The position numbers and the translations under genes are program-made. Below, in pieces: positions 1-5,859 of a stretch of 9,926 bases of DNA. The notes under the pieces are model-generated. The model saw only the letters and a list, made by a program, of their open reading frames with translations. It was not told the origin of the DNA and did not search any database. Origin of the DNA: Clostridia bacterium (lineage in GTDB: Bacteria; Bacillota_A; Clostridia; Christensenellales; Borkfalkiaceae); the NCBI GenBank assembly GCA_017399665.1, contig JAFQBR010000148.1, positions 1 to 9,926 on the forward strand. The letters are read 5' to 3'. How positions within the stretch are numbered: position 1 is the first letter of the stretch; each line of letters begins with the position of its first letter.

Positions 1-75
1 TAAATCGCTAAAGCGAATAAATCTGCAAAGCAGATGAAATTGCTAGCGCAATTAAATCCACGCCCGCGTGGGTTT
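1..75. repeat. Tandem array of four short hairpins with matching linkers
   Basis: Four perfect or near-perfect short palindromes follow one another: TCGCT-aa-AGCGA (5-16), TCTGC-aaa-GCAGA (22-34, one further A/T pair outside), TTGC-tagc-GCAA (40-51, extendable to 38-53) and CCACGC-cc-GCGTGG (58-71, extendable to 54-75 with one G.T pair). The stems differ completely in sequence. The linkers are alike: TAAA (1-4), ATAAA (17-21), TGAAA (35-39) and TTAAA (52-56). The period is about 17-18 bases. The window begins inside or at the edge of the array, so its full length is unknown. There is no U-tract and no coding frame. It is not a CRISPR, because the constant part is the 5-base linker and the palindromes vary. 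Function unknown. Confidence 0.75.
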
Positions 76-100
76 GGGGATGGCTCTTATTATAGAATTA

Positions 101-129
101 GAGATCTTTCGACTACGCTCAAGATGACA
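101..129. repeat. REP-like short interspersed palindromic element
   Basis: The segment has a dyad ATCTT (104-108) / AAGAT (121-125) around the core TCGACTACGCTC. Read on the minus strand it begins TGTCATCTTGAGCG and continues TAGTCGAAAGATCTC. From memory this closely resembles a short dispersed intergenic repeat seen in many unrelated bacterial genomes (consensus near GTCATCCTGAGCG followed by AAGTCGAAGGATC). The match is by recollection, not by a search. No other copy is present in this window. Confidence 0.5.
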
Positions 130-177
130 AGGCGAAAAAAGACAGTTTTATAATTGCGTAAGTGGGTAAAAAAATAA

Positions 178-206
178 TTGTGTTTTAACGCTAATTGTGG
201 TATAAT
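178..206 (+). promoter_or_regulatory. Promoter for the HEPN-like gene (extended -10)
   Basis: A perfect -10 TATAAT (201-206) is preceded by TGG (198-200), an extended -10. A partial -35 TTGTGT (178-183) lies 17 bases upstream. The predicted transcription start is near 212-214, giving a leader of about 22 bases before the ATG at 235. The -35 TTG would otherwise be read as an alternative start codon of the same frame, which argues against that longer form. Confidence 0.6.
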
Positions 207-234
207 TTTTCTATTATTTATAGGGCGGAAAAAT

Positions 235-660
235 ATGATTACTATAAACGATTTTCATCAATTACTTGGCGCAACTATAATGGTGTGTCAGCGCATAGAA
301 ACGGACGTTAAGCTTATGTATGCAGGCATGATGAAGGGGGATTTTGAAAGAAATCTTGCCTTTGTTAAAAATAAGGCGCTTGGTCAAGTTTTAGTGGAAC
401 TTGAAGAGCTTGATATATGCAGTAAAAATCCATATTTTAGTGTGCGCGACTACGAGCATCTTGGCGAAATAAAAGATATAAGAAATTATTGGGTGCATAA
501 AGGTTACGCTTCTTTCATATATTTACCGCAAGATAAGTGGCAAGCCGGGCTTGAAGATAGGTACTTAAAGCTTCAAAGCGAATACAGAAAATTAGATGCG
601 CTAGCGCGCGAAGCGGAAAGCGTAAGGCTTGATATTATGAAGAGGTTTGGCAGAATTTAG
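235..660 (+). CDS. Small HEPN-like domain protein (putative RNase/toxin-like)
   Basis: The product is a 141-residue, mostly alpha-helical soluble protein without signal peptide or membrane segment. The helix segment around residues 80-90 reads IKDIRNYWVHKGY and contains R83-N84-x3-H88, the Rx4H signature of HEPN-domain RNases, where Arg and His act in metal-independent RNA cleavage and the residue after Arg is often polar (Asn here). The upstream part (about 10-75) is helical with the acidic and hydrophobic spacing expected of the first HEPN helices. The C-terminal 40 residues look like a charged helix. I chose ATG 235 because the promoter covers the in-frame TTG at 178 and a G-rich partial ribosome site (AGGGCGGA, 222-229) precedes 235. 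No nucleotidyltransferase (MntA-type) antitoxin gene is adjacent. The next gene is an alcohol dehydrogenase 82 bases on, with no terminator between. Fold and activity are inferred from one motif; it could be a non-catalytic HEPN relative. Confidence 0.6.
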   Translation: MITINDFHQLLGATIMVCQRIETDVKLMYAGMMKGDFERNLAFVKNKALGQVLVELEELDICSKNPYFSVRDYEHLGEIKDIRNYWVHKGYASFIYLPQDKWQAGLEDRYLKLQSEYRKLDALAREAESVRLDIMKRFGRI

Positions 661-692
661 CGCGTACGTATGCTTAATTTTTAGCCAAAATA

Positions 693-714
693 TTAAAAAT
701 AAGTAAATTTTTAA
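693..714. other. AT-only 8-bp dyad upstream of the alcohol dehydrogenase
   Basis: TTAAAAAT (693-700) and ATTTTTAA (707-714) are perfect inverted repeats around AAGTAA. All pairs are A/T, so it is too weak for a terminator. It could be a protein-binding dyad or chance in AT-rich DNA. A TATACT (723-728) lies just downstream but has no credible -35 and sits too close to the ATG at 743, so I do not call a promoter here. The dehydrogenase genes may depend on the promoter at 178-206. Confidence 0.25.
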
Positions 715-742
715 CAATAGAATATACTTAATAGAGAAGATT

Positions 743-1948
743 ATGAATATATTTAAAAGAATTTATTGCAGAGTATATCAAACAGCTTTTTATTTGCTTT
801 TACCCTTTTTGCCCTATCGCACGCCTGAAATTTTAAGCGGGGCAGAGGATATTGCAAGGGTTATAAAGCAAAAGGGGTTTAGTCGCGTGCTTATCGTTAC
901 GGACGGGTTTTTAAAGTCTAGCGGAGCAACGCAAAACCTAGAAAATACTTTAGTAAAGGAAAATTTGCAAATAGCAGTTTTTTCGCAGGTTAACGCAAAC
1001 CCCACCGTAATCAACGTAGAAAGCGGACTTGAAATTTATAAAGAACATAACGCAGAGTGCATAATTGCCTTTGGTGGTGGCTCGGCTATGGACTGCGCAA
1101 AAGCTATTGGCGCGCGCGTTGCCTACCCACGAAAAAGCCTTGAAAAACTTAAAGGGCTTTTAAAAGTTAGAAAAAAGATCCCACTACTTTTTGCTTGTCC
1201 AACAACGGCAGGAACGGGTAGCGAGGTTACCGTTACTTCAGTTATTACAGATAGTGAAAAGCATCATAAATATACAATGAACAGCTTTGCTCTAATCCCA
1301 TCTTACGCCGTGCTTGATGCAAAGGCTACTTTAACCTTGCCCAAGCATTTGACTTCAACAACAGGGATGGATGCTTTAACCCATGCGGTAGAGGCGTTTA
1401 TTGGGCGCTCTACAACAAGATCTACAAGGGCGCAGGCGACGCAGGCAACCAAACTGATATTTGAAAACATTTTAACGGCATATAACCAGCCAACTAATTT
1501 AGTTGCGCGCGAAAATATGTTAAAGGCGGCATATCTTGCAGGGCTTGCATTTACAAAATCTTACGTTGGTTACGTCCACGCAATAGCGCATTCGCTTGGC
1601 GGTAAATATAACGTGGCGCACGGGCTTGCAAACAGCGTACTGCTCCCCGTAGTGTTAAAGGGGTATGGCAAAAGCGCGCACAAAAAGCTTTATAAGTTGG
1701 CGCTAGCCACAGATGTTTGCGAAAAGCAAGATAGCTATGAGGTAGGGGCTAAAAAGTTCATTCAAAAAATTGAATTTTTATTACAGGAAATGAGCATTCC
1801 TACCTATATCGACAAAATAGAAGAAAAAGATATCCCAGAGATGGCTGAGCATGCCGATAAAGAGGCAAATCCACTTTATCCTGTGCCAAAGCTTTTTGAC
1901 GGGGCTCAGCTTAGTACCTTTTACTACCAAATTATAAAAAAGGATTAA
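743..1948 (+). CDS. Iron-containing (group III) alcohol dehydrogenase
   Basis: This 401-residue protein is an NAD(P)-dependent Fe-type alcohol dehydrogenase that interconverts a primary alcohol and its aldehyde. The N-terminal nucleotide-binding half contains FGGGSAMDCAKAIG (110-123) and CPTTAGTGSEVT (152-163), both family hallmarks. The C-terminal helical half carries the metal ligands expected from FucO-type enzymes: D210 and H214 in GMDALTHAVEAF, H279 and H293 in HAIAHSLGGKYNVAHG, with the conserved H283 between them. Length is close to the usual 380-400. The first 30 residues (RIYCRVYQTAFYLLLPFLPY) are an extra hydrophobic stretch ahead of the usual start of the domain, ending before RTPEIL. 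It might be a membrane-touching or dimer helix. The start has a weak purine-rich site (AGAGAAGA, 733-740). The aldehyde dehydrogenase follows after 5 bases, so the two are certainly cotranscribed. Substrate cannot be read from the sequence. Confidence 0.93.
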   Translation: MNIFKRIYCRVYQTAFYLLLPFLPYRTPEILSGAEDIARVIKQKGFSRVLIVTDGFLKSSGATQNLENTLVKENLQIAVFSQVNANPTVINVESGLEIYKEHNAECIIAFGGGSAMDCAKAIGARVAYPRKSLEKLKGLLKVRKKIPLLFACPTTAGTGSEVTVTSVITDSEKHHKYTMNSFALIPSYAVLDAKATLTLPKHLTSTTGMDALTHAVEAFIGRSTTRSTRAQATQATKLIFENILTAYNQPTNLVARENMLKAAYLAGLAFTKSYVGYVHAIAHSLGGKYNVAHGLANSVLLPVVLKGYGKSAHKKLYKLALATDVCEKQDSYEVGAKKFIQKIEFLLQEMSIPTYIDKIEEKDIPEMAEHADKEANPLYPVPKLFDGAQLSTFYYQIIKKD

Positions 1949-1953
1949 CTTTT

Positions 1954-3333
1954 ATGGAAGAAAAAGTTTTAATTTCAATAGTAAATAGTCAGCGCGAGTA
2001 TTTTTTAAGCGGTAAAACACTTTCTTACGAGTTTAGAAAACAAATGCTTAAAAAGTTATACAGCGCAGTTAGTGAATATAAAGAGCAAATTCAAACGGCA
2101 CTTTACAACGACCTTGGCAAAGGTGAGTTTGAAAGCTATATGTGCGAGGTTGGCTTAACCCTTTCAGAAATTTCTTACATGATTAAAAATCTTAAAAAAT
2201 TCATGGCAAAAAGAAAGGTCAAAACCCCACTTGCTCAGTTTAAGTCAAAAAGCTTTACAATTTGTTCCCCTTACGGAAACGTGCTTATAATGAGCCCATG
2301 GAACTATCCCTTTTTGCTCACTATAAGCCCTCTTTGTAACGCCTTAGCGGCAGGAAATACGGCTGTTGTAAAGCCAAGCGCATATTCGCCTAACACAAGC
2401 GCGGTTATAGGTAAAATTATTGAAGAGGTTTTTCCGCGCGGTTACGTAGACGTAGTTACAGGTGGTAGGGCAGAAAACCAGGCGCTTCTTAAACAAAAAT
2501 TTGATATGGTCTTTTTTACAGGCAGTCAGGCTGTTGGTAAAGAGGTTTTAAGAAACTGCGCAGAGCACTTAACCCCTGCCGTTTTAGAGCTTGGTGGTAA
2601 AAGCCCTTGTATTGTAGATGAAAGCGCAAATATTGAAGTAAGCGCAAGAAGAATTGTTTTTGGTAAGCTTATTAACTGCGGTCAAACGTGCGTTGCACCC
2701 GATTATATTCTTTGCCATAGCTCTGTAAAAGATAAGCTTATTGATGCAATTTGCAAAGAGATTACTAAACAATACGGCGAAAATCCATTAGAAAATAAGG
2801 CGTATGGCAAGATAATAAACACCAAGCACTTTGAACGAATTTGCGGGCTTATTGATAGCAAAAAGGTCGTTTGTGGCGCAAAAAGTGATGAACGTACGTT
2901 AAAAATCGCGCCAACTGTTATGCAAAACGTTACCTTTGATGACGCTGTTATGCAAGAAGAAATCTTTGGCCCTGTTCTTCCCGTTATTACCTTTAACGAT
3001 TTTAGCGAGGTTATTCCTATGCTAAAGAAAATGGCTCATCCACTCGCTCTTTATTTCTTTACTCAAAACCAAAAAAGAGCAGACGAGGTGCTTACCTCTC
3101 TTTCCTTTGGCGGTGGTTGTATTAACGACTGCATTATTCACCTTGCCACAAGCGAAATGGGCTTTGGTGGTGTTGGCGAAAGTGGTATGGGCGCATACCA
3201 CGGGCGCGTTGGATTTGAAAGCTTTTCGCATATAAAAAGCATTGTGAATAAATCTACGGCAATAGATCTTCCCATGCGCTATCAGCCTTATAGCGAAAAA
3301 AACAGAAAGCTAATAAATAAATTTTTAAAGTAA
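1954..3333 (+). CDS. Aldehyde dehydrogenase, ALDH3-type
   Basis: This 459-residue protein oxidises an aldehyde to its carboxylate with NAD(P)+. The catalytic set is complete: N117 in SPWNYP (114-119), the glycine/serine turn FFTGS (187-191), general base E212 in LELGGKSP (211-218), nucleophile C246 in NCGQTCVAPD (241-250) and E336 in QEEIFGP (334-340). The short length, the start directly at the NAD-binding domain and the NCGQTC-APDY context are typical of the ALDH3 group (YwdH/CoxA-like), whose members often take medium- and long-chain fatty aldehydes. It is encoded 5 bases after the alcohol dehydrogenase stop, with AAAAAGGA (1937-1944) as ribosome site inside the end of that gene. Together the pair would take an alcohol through aldehyde to acid, or run partly in reverse. 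A strong terminator follows at 3372. The C-terminal tail (about 430-459) is the usual membrane- or dimer-contact region and shows no transmembrane segment. Confidence 0.93.
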   Translation: MEEKVLISIVNSQREYFLSGKTLSYEFRKQMLKKLYSAVSEYKEQIQTALYNDLGKGEFESYMCEVGLTLSEISYMIKNLKKFMAKRKVKTPLAQFKSKSFTICSPYGNVLIMSPWNYPFLLTISPLCNALAAGNTAVVKPSAYSPNTSAVIGKIIEEVFPRGYVDVVTGGRAENQALLKQKFDMVFFTGSQAVGKEVLRNCAEHLTPAVLELGGKSPCIVDESANIEVSARRIVFGKLINCGQTCVAPDYILCHSSVKDKLIDAICKEITKQYGENPLENKAYGKIINTKHFERICGLIDSKKVVCGAKSDERTLKIAPTVMQNVTFDDAVMQEEIFGPVLPVITFNDFSEVIPMLKKMAHPLALYFFTQNQKRADEVLTSLSFGGGCINDCIIHLATSEMGFGGVGESGMGAYHGRVGFESFSHIKSIVNKSTAIDLPMRYQPYSEKNRKLINKFLK

Positions 3334-3371
3334 TTATTACATAAAAAATGTAGATTAAAAATAGTAAAAAT

Positions 3372-3415
3372 AAAACCGCCAAAGTTGAGTTAATCGACCT
3401 ATAGGCGGTTTTTTT
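3372..3415 (+). terminator. Rho-independent terminator of the dehydrogenase operon
   Basis: A 9-bp stem AAAACCGCC (3372-3380) / GGCGGTTTT (3404-3412) is followed by a run of seven T (3409-3415). The 23-base loop holds a second small hairpin, GTTGA (3384-3388) / TCGAC (3394-3398), with one T.G pair, so the structure is a two-tier stem. The opposite strand also ends in a T-rich stretch, so it may act in both directions. Part of the loop is shared with the element at 6801-6837. Confidence 0.9.
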
Positions 3416-3469
3416 GTTGTAAAACTAAAGTAAATTTGTTTTTAAAAGTATATAAAACTGCTTTTAATA

Positions 3470-3498
3470 TTGCAAAAAACAAAACTTTTTGGTAGAAT
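3470..3498 (+). promoter_or_regulatory. Promoter for the serine recombinase
   Basis: -35 TTGCAA (3470-3475), a 17-base spacer and -10 TAGAAT (3493-3498). The predicted start is near 3505, giving a leader of about 20 bases containing the AGGAG ribosome site (3514-3518). It lies downstream of the terminator, so the recombinase is an independent transcription unit. Confidence 0.65.
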
Positions 3499-3525
3499 GT
3501 TAACAAAAACTTTAGGAGAAAAAAT

Positions 3526-4131
3526 ATGGTTTACGGGTATGCGCGAGTGTCTTCAGTTGACCAAAATTTAGAAAGACAGCTTGCGCAGTTTGAAGAATTT
3601 GGGATTAGTAAAAAATGTATTTATAGCGACAAAAAAAGCGGAAAGGATTTTATTAGGGATAACTATTTAAAGCTTATTAAAAAAATTAAAAGAGGGGATT
3701 TACTCGTTATAAAATCCATTGACCGTTTAGGGCGTAATTACGTTATGATAACAAGTGAATGGCAAAGAATTACAAAGGATATCGGCGCAGATATTTTAGT
3801 TTTAGATATGCCACTTTTAGACACTCGCGATAAAAATAATTCTTTAATGGGTAAGTTTATTTCAGACGTCGTGCTTCAAGTGCTTTCATTTGTTGCAGAA
3901 AACGAAAGAATAAACATAAAAGCTCGCCAAAAAGAAGGTATTGAACTTGCTAAAAAAAGGGGTGTAAAATTTGGTAGGCCAAAAAGAATATTTACCGAAG
4001 AAGAAAAGCAAATATTTATTTTATACAACAGTAAAAAAATCCCTCTTTCTTCTGCGCTTTCACAAATAAAAATGCAAAGCCCCCTCTTTTTTTATTTTTT
4101 AAAAAAATATAGAAAAGGCAAACTTTGTTAA
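3526..4131 (+). CDS. Small serine recombinase (resolvase/invertase family)
   Basis: This 201-residue protein belongs to the small serine recombinases that cut and rejoin DNA at a dyad site through a 5'-phosphoserine link. The N-terminal catalytic domain begins YGYARVSS with nucleophile S9. It continues through the SGKDF region (38-42) and IDRLGRN (65-71) with active-site D66, R67 and R70. A long helix spans about 103-136 (with VAENERINIKARQKEG), and a short GVKFGRPKR arm (146-154) of the minor-groove-contacting type follows. The C-terminus (155-195) should be the Hin-like helix-turn-helix but is Lys/Phe-rich and lacks a crisp HTH signature. The ribosome site AGGAG is 7 bases from ATG. No invertible segment, transposase partner or flanking inverted repeats is visible, so its target is unknown. 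Similar solitary copies are common in Clostridia. The gene is noticeably AT-rich with long A/T runs and may have been acquired. It converges on the next gene with overlapping stops. Confidence 0.92.
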   Translation: MVYGYARVSSVDQNLERQLAQFEEFGISKKCIYSDKKSGKDFIRDNYLKLIKKIKRGDLLVIKSIDRLGRNYVMITSEWQRITKDIGADILVLDMPLLDTRDKNNSLMGKFISDVVLQVLSFVAENERINIKARQKEGIELAKKRGVKFGRPKRIFTEEEKQIFILYNSKKIPLSSALSQIKMQSPLFFYFLKKYRKGKLC

Positions 4132-5018
4132 TAGCTAAAATCGCAAATGAGATTATCTTTTAACAAAAAGCTTACCTTTTGCGCAAGATTATTTTTTAGT
4201 AAAAGCGCGCTAATTTGATTTTCGAGCCTTAAAGGAATAAAGTTATAAAATTCGCCAAAAAAACCTTTAATTAAAGCTGAATGTTCTTTTAAATCGGGGT
4301 GTAAAAACTCGTAAAATTCTTCTTTATAAAGTAAAGTTTCTAAAAAGGCAAATGGTCTTAAAAGTGGCGATAACGCACTTATAGGCGCACTTTTTGTTGT
4401 GTTTTTATTTAATATAGCACCCTTTTTATCAACTGTAATTAAAAAGGAAAAGCCTTTTAAAGTGTTTGTGTTTTGTGTAATAAAAAGCTTATCGTCCTTT
4501 ATATAAAATTCGTTGCAGTTGAATTTATTTACAATAATGGGCGTGCTTTCTAGGCTAAAAAACAAAAGCTTGCCTTTTTCTTTTTGTTGTATAAAAAGTA
4601 TTAAATTGTTGCCAATAAGCTCTGCTTGTGCTTTTTCTGGAATAAAGGGTAAAGCAAAAATATTTGAGTTTTGTTTTGTGCAGACAAAAAGCTTTGCGTA
4701 TCCATCAATAAAAAGATTTACCGCAACGCCCTCAAGCTCAAAACTAAAAAGGTTTTTAAAAGTTGGTATAAATGCACTTTTAAAAATGGGCATAATTAAA
4801 TAGCCCCCGTCAAAAGCATAGCTTTTAAAGGGTTGATTTCGTTTATTGCACTCGCAAAGCATTATACGTTCTTCTTGCAGTGAATTATCAAAGGGAATAA
4901 GGTGAAGAACTCCATCGCCGTCAAAGTCAAAATAGCGCAAATTCAAATCACTTTTCCCAATATATTTTTCGTTTAATGTTACCGCGCAGGGCGTTTTTGA
5001 ACAAAGACTGTAACGCAT
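4128..5018 (-). CDS. Uncharacterised protein, divergent from the SANT-like regulator
   Basis: I do not recognise this 296-residue protein with confidence. It has no signal peptide or clear membrane segment and is rich in short alternating hydrophobic stretches, suggesting a mostly beta cytoplasmic protein. Residues 9-22 (TPCAVTLNEKYIGK) resemble the start of PEGA-like small beta domains. An acidic FDFDGDG (30-36) follows. From about 215 the sequence becomes helical, with FYEFLHPDLKEH and FFGEFYNF (254-261), then three probable strands. That layout could be an NTF2-like fold, a low-confidence guess. The ATG is preceded on the minus strand by AAAGGGGA (5033 down to 5026), a good ribosome site. 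The predicted promoter is TTGACA (5086-5081) with CATAAA (5062-5057), overlain by two direct repeats, so regulation by the divergent DNA-binding protein is plausible. Its stop overlaps the recombinase stop and no terminator is evident beyond it. Confidence 0.75.
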   Translation of the reverse strand: MRYSLCSKTPCAVTLNEKYIGKSDLNLRYFDFDGDGVLHLIPFDNSLQEERIMLCECNKRNQPFKSYAFDGGYLIMPIFKSAFIPTFKNLFSFELEGVAVNLFIDGYAKLFVCTKQNSNIFALPFIPEKAQAELIGNNLILFIQQKEKGKLLFFSLESTPIIVNKFNCNEFYIKDDKLFITQNTNTLKGFSFLITVDKKGAILNKNTTKSAPISALSPLLRPFAFLETLLYKEEFYEFLHPDLKEHSALIKGFFGEFYNFIPLRLENQISALLLKNNLAQKVSFLLKDNLICDFSY

Positions 5019-5035
5019 ATTATATCCCCTTTACG

Positions 5036-5070
5036 ATTTTATGATAAAATATTTATTTTATGATTAAAGA
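5036..5070. promoter_or_regulatory. Two 16-bp direct repeats, candidate operator
   Basis: ATTTTATGATAAAATA (5036-5051) and ATTTTATGATTAAAGA (5055-5070) match at 13 of 16 positions, including ten in a row. Their starts are 19 bp apart, close to two helical turns, so a bound protein would sit on one face. The right repeat covers the predicted -10 of the minus-strand gene and the left repeat covers its start site. The DNA-binding protein encoded at 5122 is the obvious candidate ligand, by inference only. Confidence 0.45.
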
Positions 5071-5086
5071 AAAAATATTTTGTCAA
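5057..5086 (-). promoter_or_regulatory. Promoter for the minus-strand gene
   Basis: On the minus strand a perfect -35 TTGACA (5086 to 5081) is followed after 18 bases by CATAAA (5062 to 5057), a 4-of-6 -10. The start would fall near 5050, giving a leader of about 30 bases with the AAAGGGGA ribosome site. Confidence 0.5.
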
Positions 5087-5110
5087 TAACATTAAAGGTT
5101 TAAATATAAT
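5080..5110 (+). promoter_or_regulatory. Possible promoter for the SANT-like regulator
   Basis: TTGTCA (5080-5085) and a perfect TATAAT (5105-5110) are 19 bases apart, longer than ideal. The predicted start would be near 5117, only a few bases before ATG 5122 and downstream of the AGGGGG site (5111-5116). Either the message is nearly leaderless or the true promoter is elsewhere. The -35 overlaps, back to back, the TTGACA of the opposite gene. Confidence 0.3.
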
Positions 5111-5121
5111 AGGGGGTAATT

Positions 5122-5790
5122 ATGCACAGATTAAATAAAAAACAAATTGACGAACTTTTTAGTATGGCAAAGAACGCAAAGCAAAACAAAGAGAGTTTGG
5201 TTGACGTTTTTGAGTTTATTGCAAAAAAATATGGAATGGCAAAGGGTAGCGTAAGAAATATTTATTATAGGCAATTAAAAGAGCAAAACTCAATAAGGGA
5301 TTTATCTGCCAAAAAGGTAGTTGCTTTTAAAAAAGAGGAAGAGGAGCAAATGCTAAAGGAGGTTTTGCTTGCAAGAAAAAGCACTTCTTCTATGAGAGAG
5401 GCTTTCTTAACCGTTGCAAACGGGGACAAAAGGCTTGCCATGCGGTATCAAAATAAATACAGTAATATGCTTAAAAAGAGGCGCTCGTTTATAATGCGCG
5501 AGGTACTGCTTCAAAAACAGCTTTATGGGGAATGTTTTAACCCCTATATGGCTCAAAGTAATCAGTTAAAACGTAAAAAATTAAAAAAAGAAATAGATGC
5601 GCTTATTCAAACGATTACGCAAAAATGCGCACCTGAAAATCAAATGCTTAAGCGCAAGCTTATAGAGTACGAAAAGCTTAACCTTACTAGCGAAAACTTT
5701 TCTGATTTAATTAGTGAAAAACAAAAAAGCGGAGCAGAAAGTTTCTTTAAATCAAAAATAAAAGAGCGCGCAAAGGGAAAAGTTAGATGA
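5122..5790 (+). CDS. SANT/Myb-like tandem DNA-binding protein (RsfA-like)
   Basis: This 222-residue basic protein has two similar helical units, each ending in a probable recognition helix. Unit 1 spans residues 25-53 (VFEFIAKKYGMAKG then SVRNIYYRQL). Unit 2 spans about 74-118 (FLTVANGDKRLAMRYQNKYSNML). The pattern hydrophobic-x2-A-x2-aromatic/G then R-x-(Q/N)-x-(K/Y) matches the Myb/SANT-type helix-turn-helix of Bacillus RsfA-like prespore regulators and a larger group of clostridial proteins annotated as hypothetical. The C-terminus (about 145-190) is charged, with heptad-like spacing that suggests a coiled coil for dimerisation. ATG 5122 has a strong AGGGGG ribosome site 5 bases upstream. 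It is divergent from the minus-strand gene across a 103-base region with tandem direct repeats. A dyad overlaps its TGA stop. A role in sporulation or in control of the neighbour is inferred; repressor versus activator cannot be told. Confidence 0.65.
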   Translation: MHRLNKKQIDELFSMAKNAKQNKESLVDVFEFIAKKYGMAKGSVRNIYYRQLKEQNSIRDLSAKKVVAFKKEEEEQMLKEVLLARKSTSSMREAFLTVANGDKRLAMRYQNKYSNMLKKRRSFIMREVLLQKQLYGECFNPYMAQSNQLKRKKLKKEIDALIQTITQKCAPENQMLKRKLIEYEKLNLTSENFSDLISEKQKSGAESFFKSKIKERAKGKVR

Positions 5791-5810
5791 TTTTTGTTTT
5801 TTATCTAACT
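5781..5810. other. Dyad overlapping the stop codon of the SANT-like gene
   Basis: AGTTAGAT (5781-5788) and ATCTAACT (5803-5810) form a perfect 8-bp stem, extendable by a G.T and an A-T pair, around a T-rich 10-base loop. There is no T-run after the stem, so it is not a standard intrinsic terminator. It could be a 3'-end structure, a weak attenuator, or a site influencing the mrp promoter 5 bases downstream. Confidence 0.4.
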
Positions 5811-5814
5811 CTAG

Positions 5815-5843
5815 TTGCAAAAAAACAGGTGTTGTGGTAAAAT
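5815..5843 (+). promoter_or_regulatory. Promoter for the Mrp-type ATPase gene
   Basis: -35 TTGCAA (5815-5820), 17-base spacer and -10 TAAAAT (5838-5843) preceded by TGG (5835-5837), an extended -10. The start is predicted near 5850, leaving a leader of about 58 bases. The -35 hexamer begins with the TTG that could be mistaken for an upstream start codon in the same frame. Confidence 0.65.
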
Positions 5844-5859
5844 AGCAGTTAGTAAAAAC

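Noticed and set aside
1..75. CRISPR array
   Set aside because: Period is only 17-18 bases, the constant part is a 5-base linker, the variable parts are palindromes, and no cas gene is present.
178..234. Upstream TTG start for the HEPN-like protein adding 19 residues
   Set aside because: The TTG is inside the predicted -35 and the extension spans a perfect extended -10 TATAAT; no ribosome site precedes it.
723..728. TATACT as -10 for the alcohol dehydrogenase
   Set aside because: No -35 at 16-18 bases and the implied start is about 8 bases from the ATG, leaving no room for the ribosome site.
814..1014. Short antisense frames inside the dehydrogenase and galM genes (also near 2584, 3022, 9146, 9408, 9616)
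   Set aside because: No ribosome sites, promoters or recognisable motifs; all overlap strongly supported genes on the other strand.
4094..4107. T6A6 run near the recombinase 3' end as terminator
   Set aside because: A/T-only dyad with no loop, inside coding sequence (Phe/Lys codons).
4513..4803. Plus-strand 96-codon open frame inside the minus-strand gene
   Set aside because: It lies antisense within a longer gene that has a promoter and ribosome site; its Lys/Ser-rich product looks like a frame shadow.
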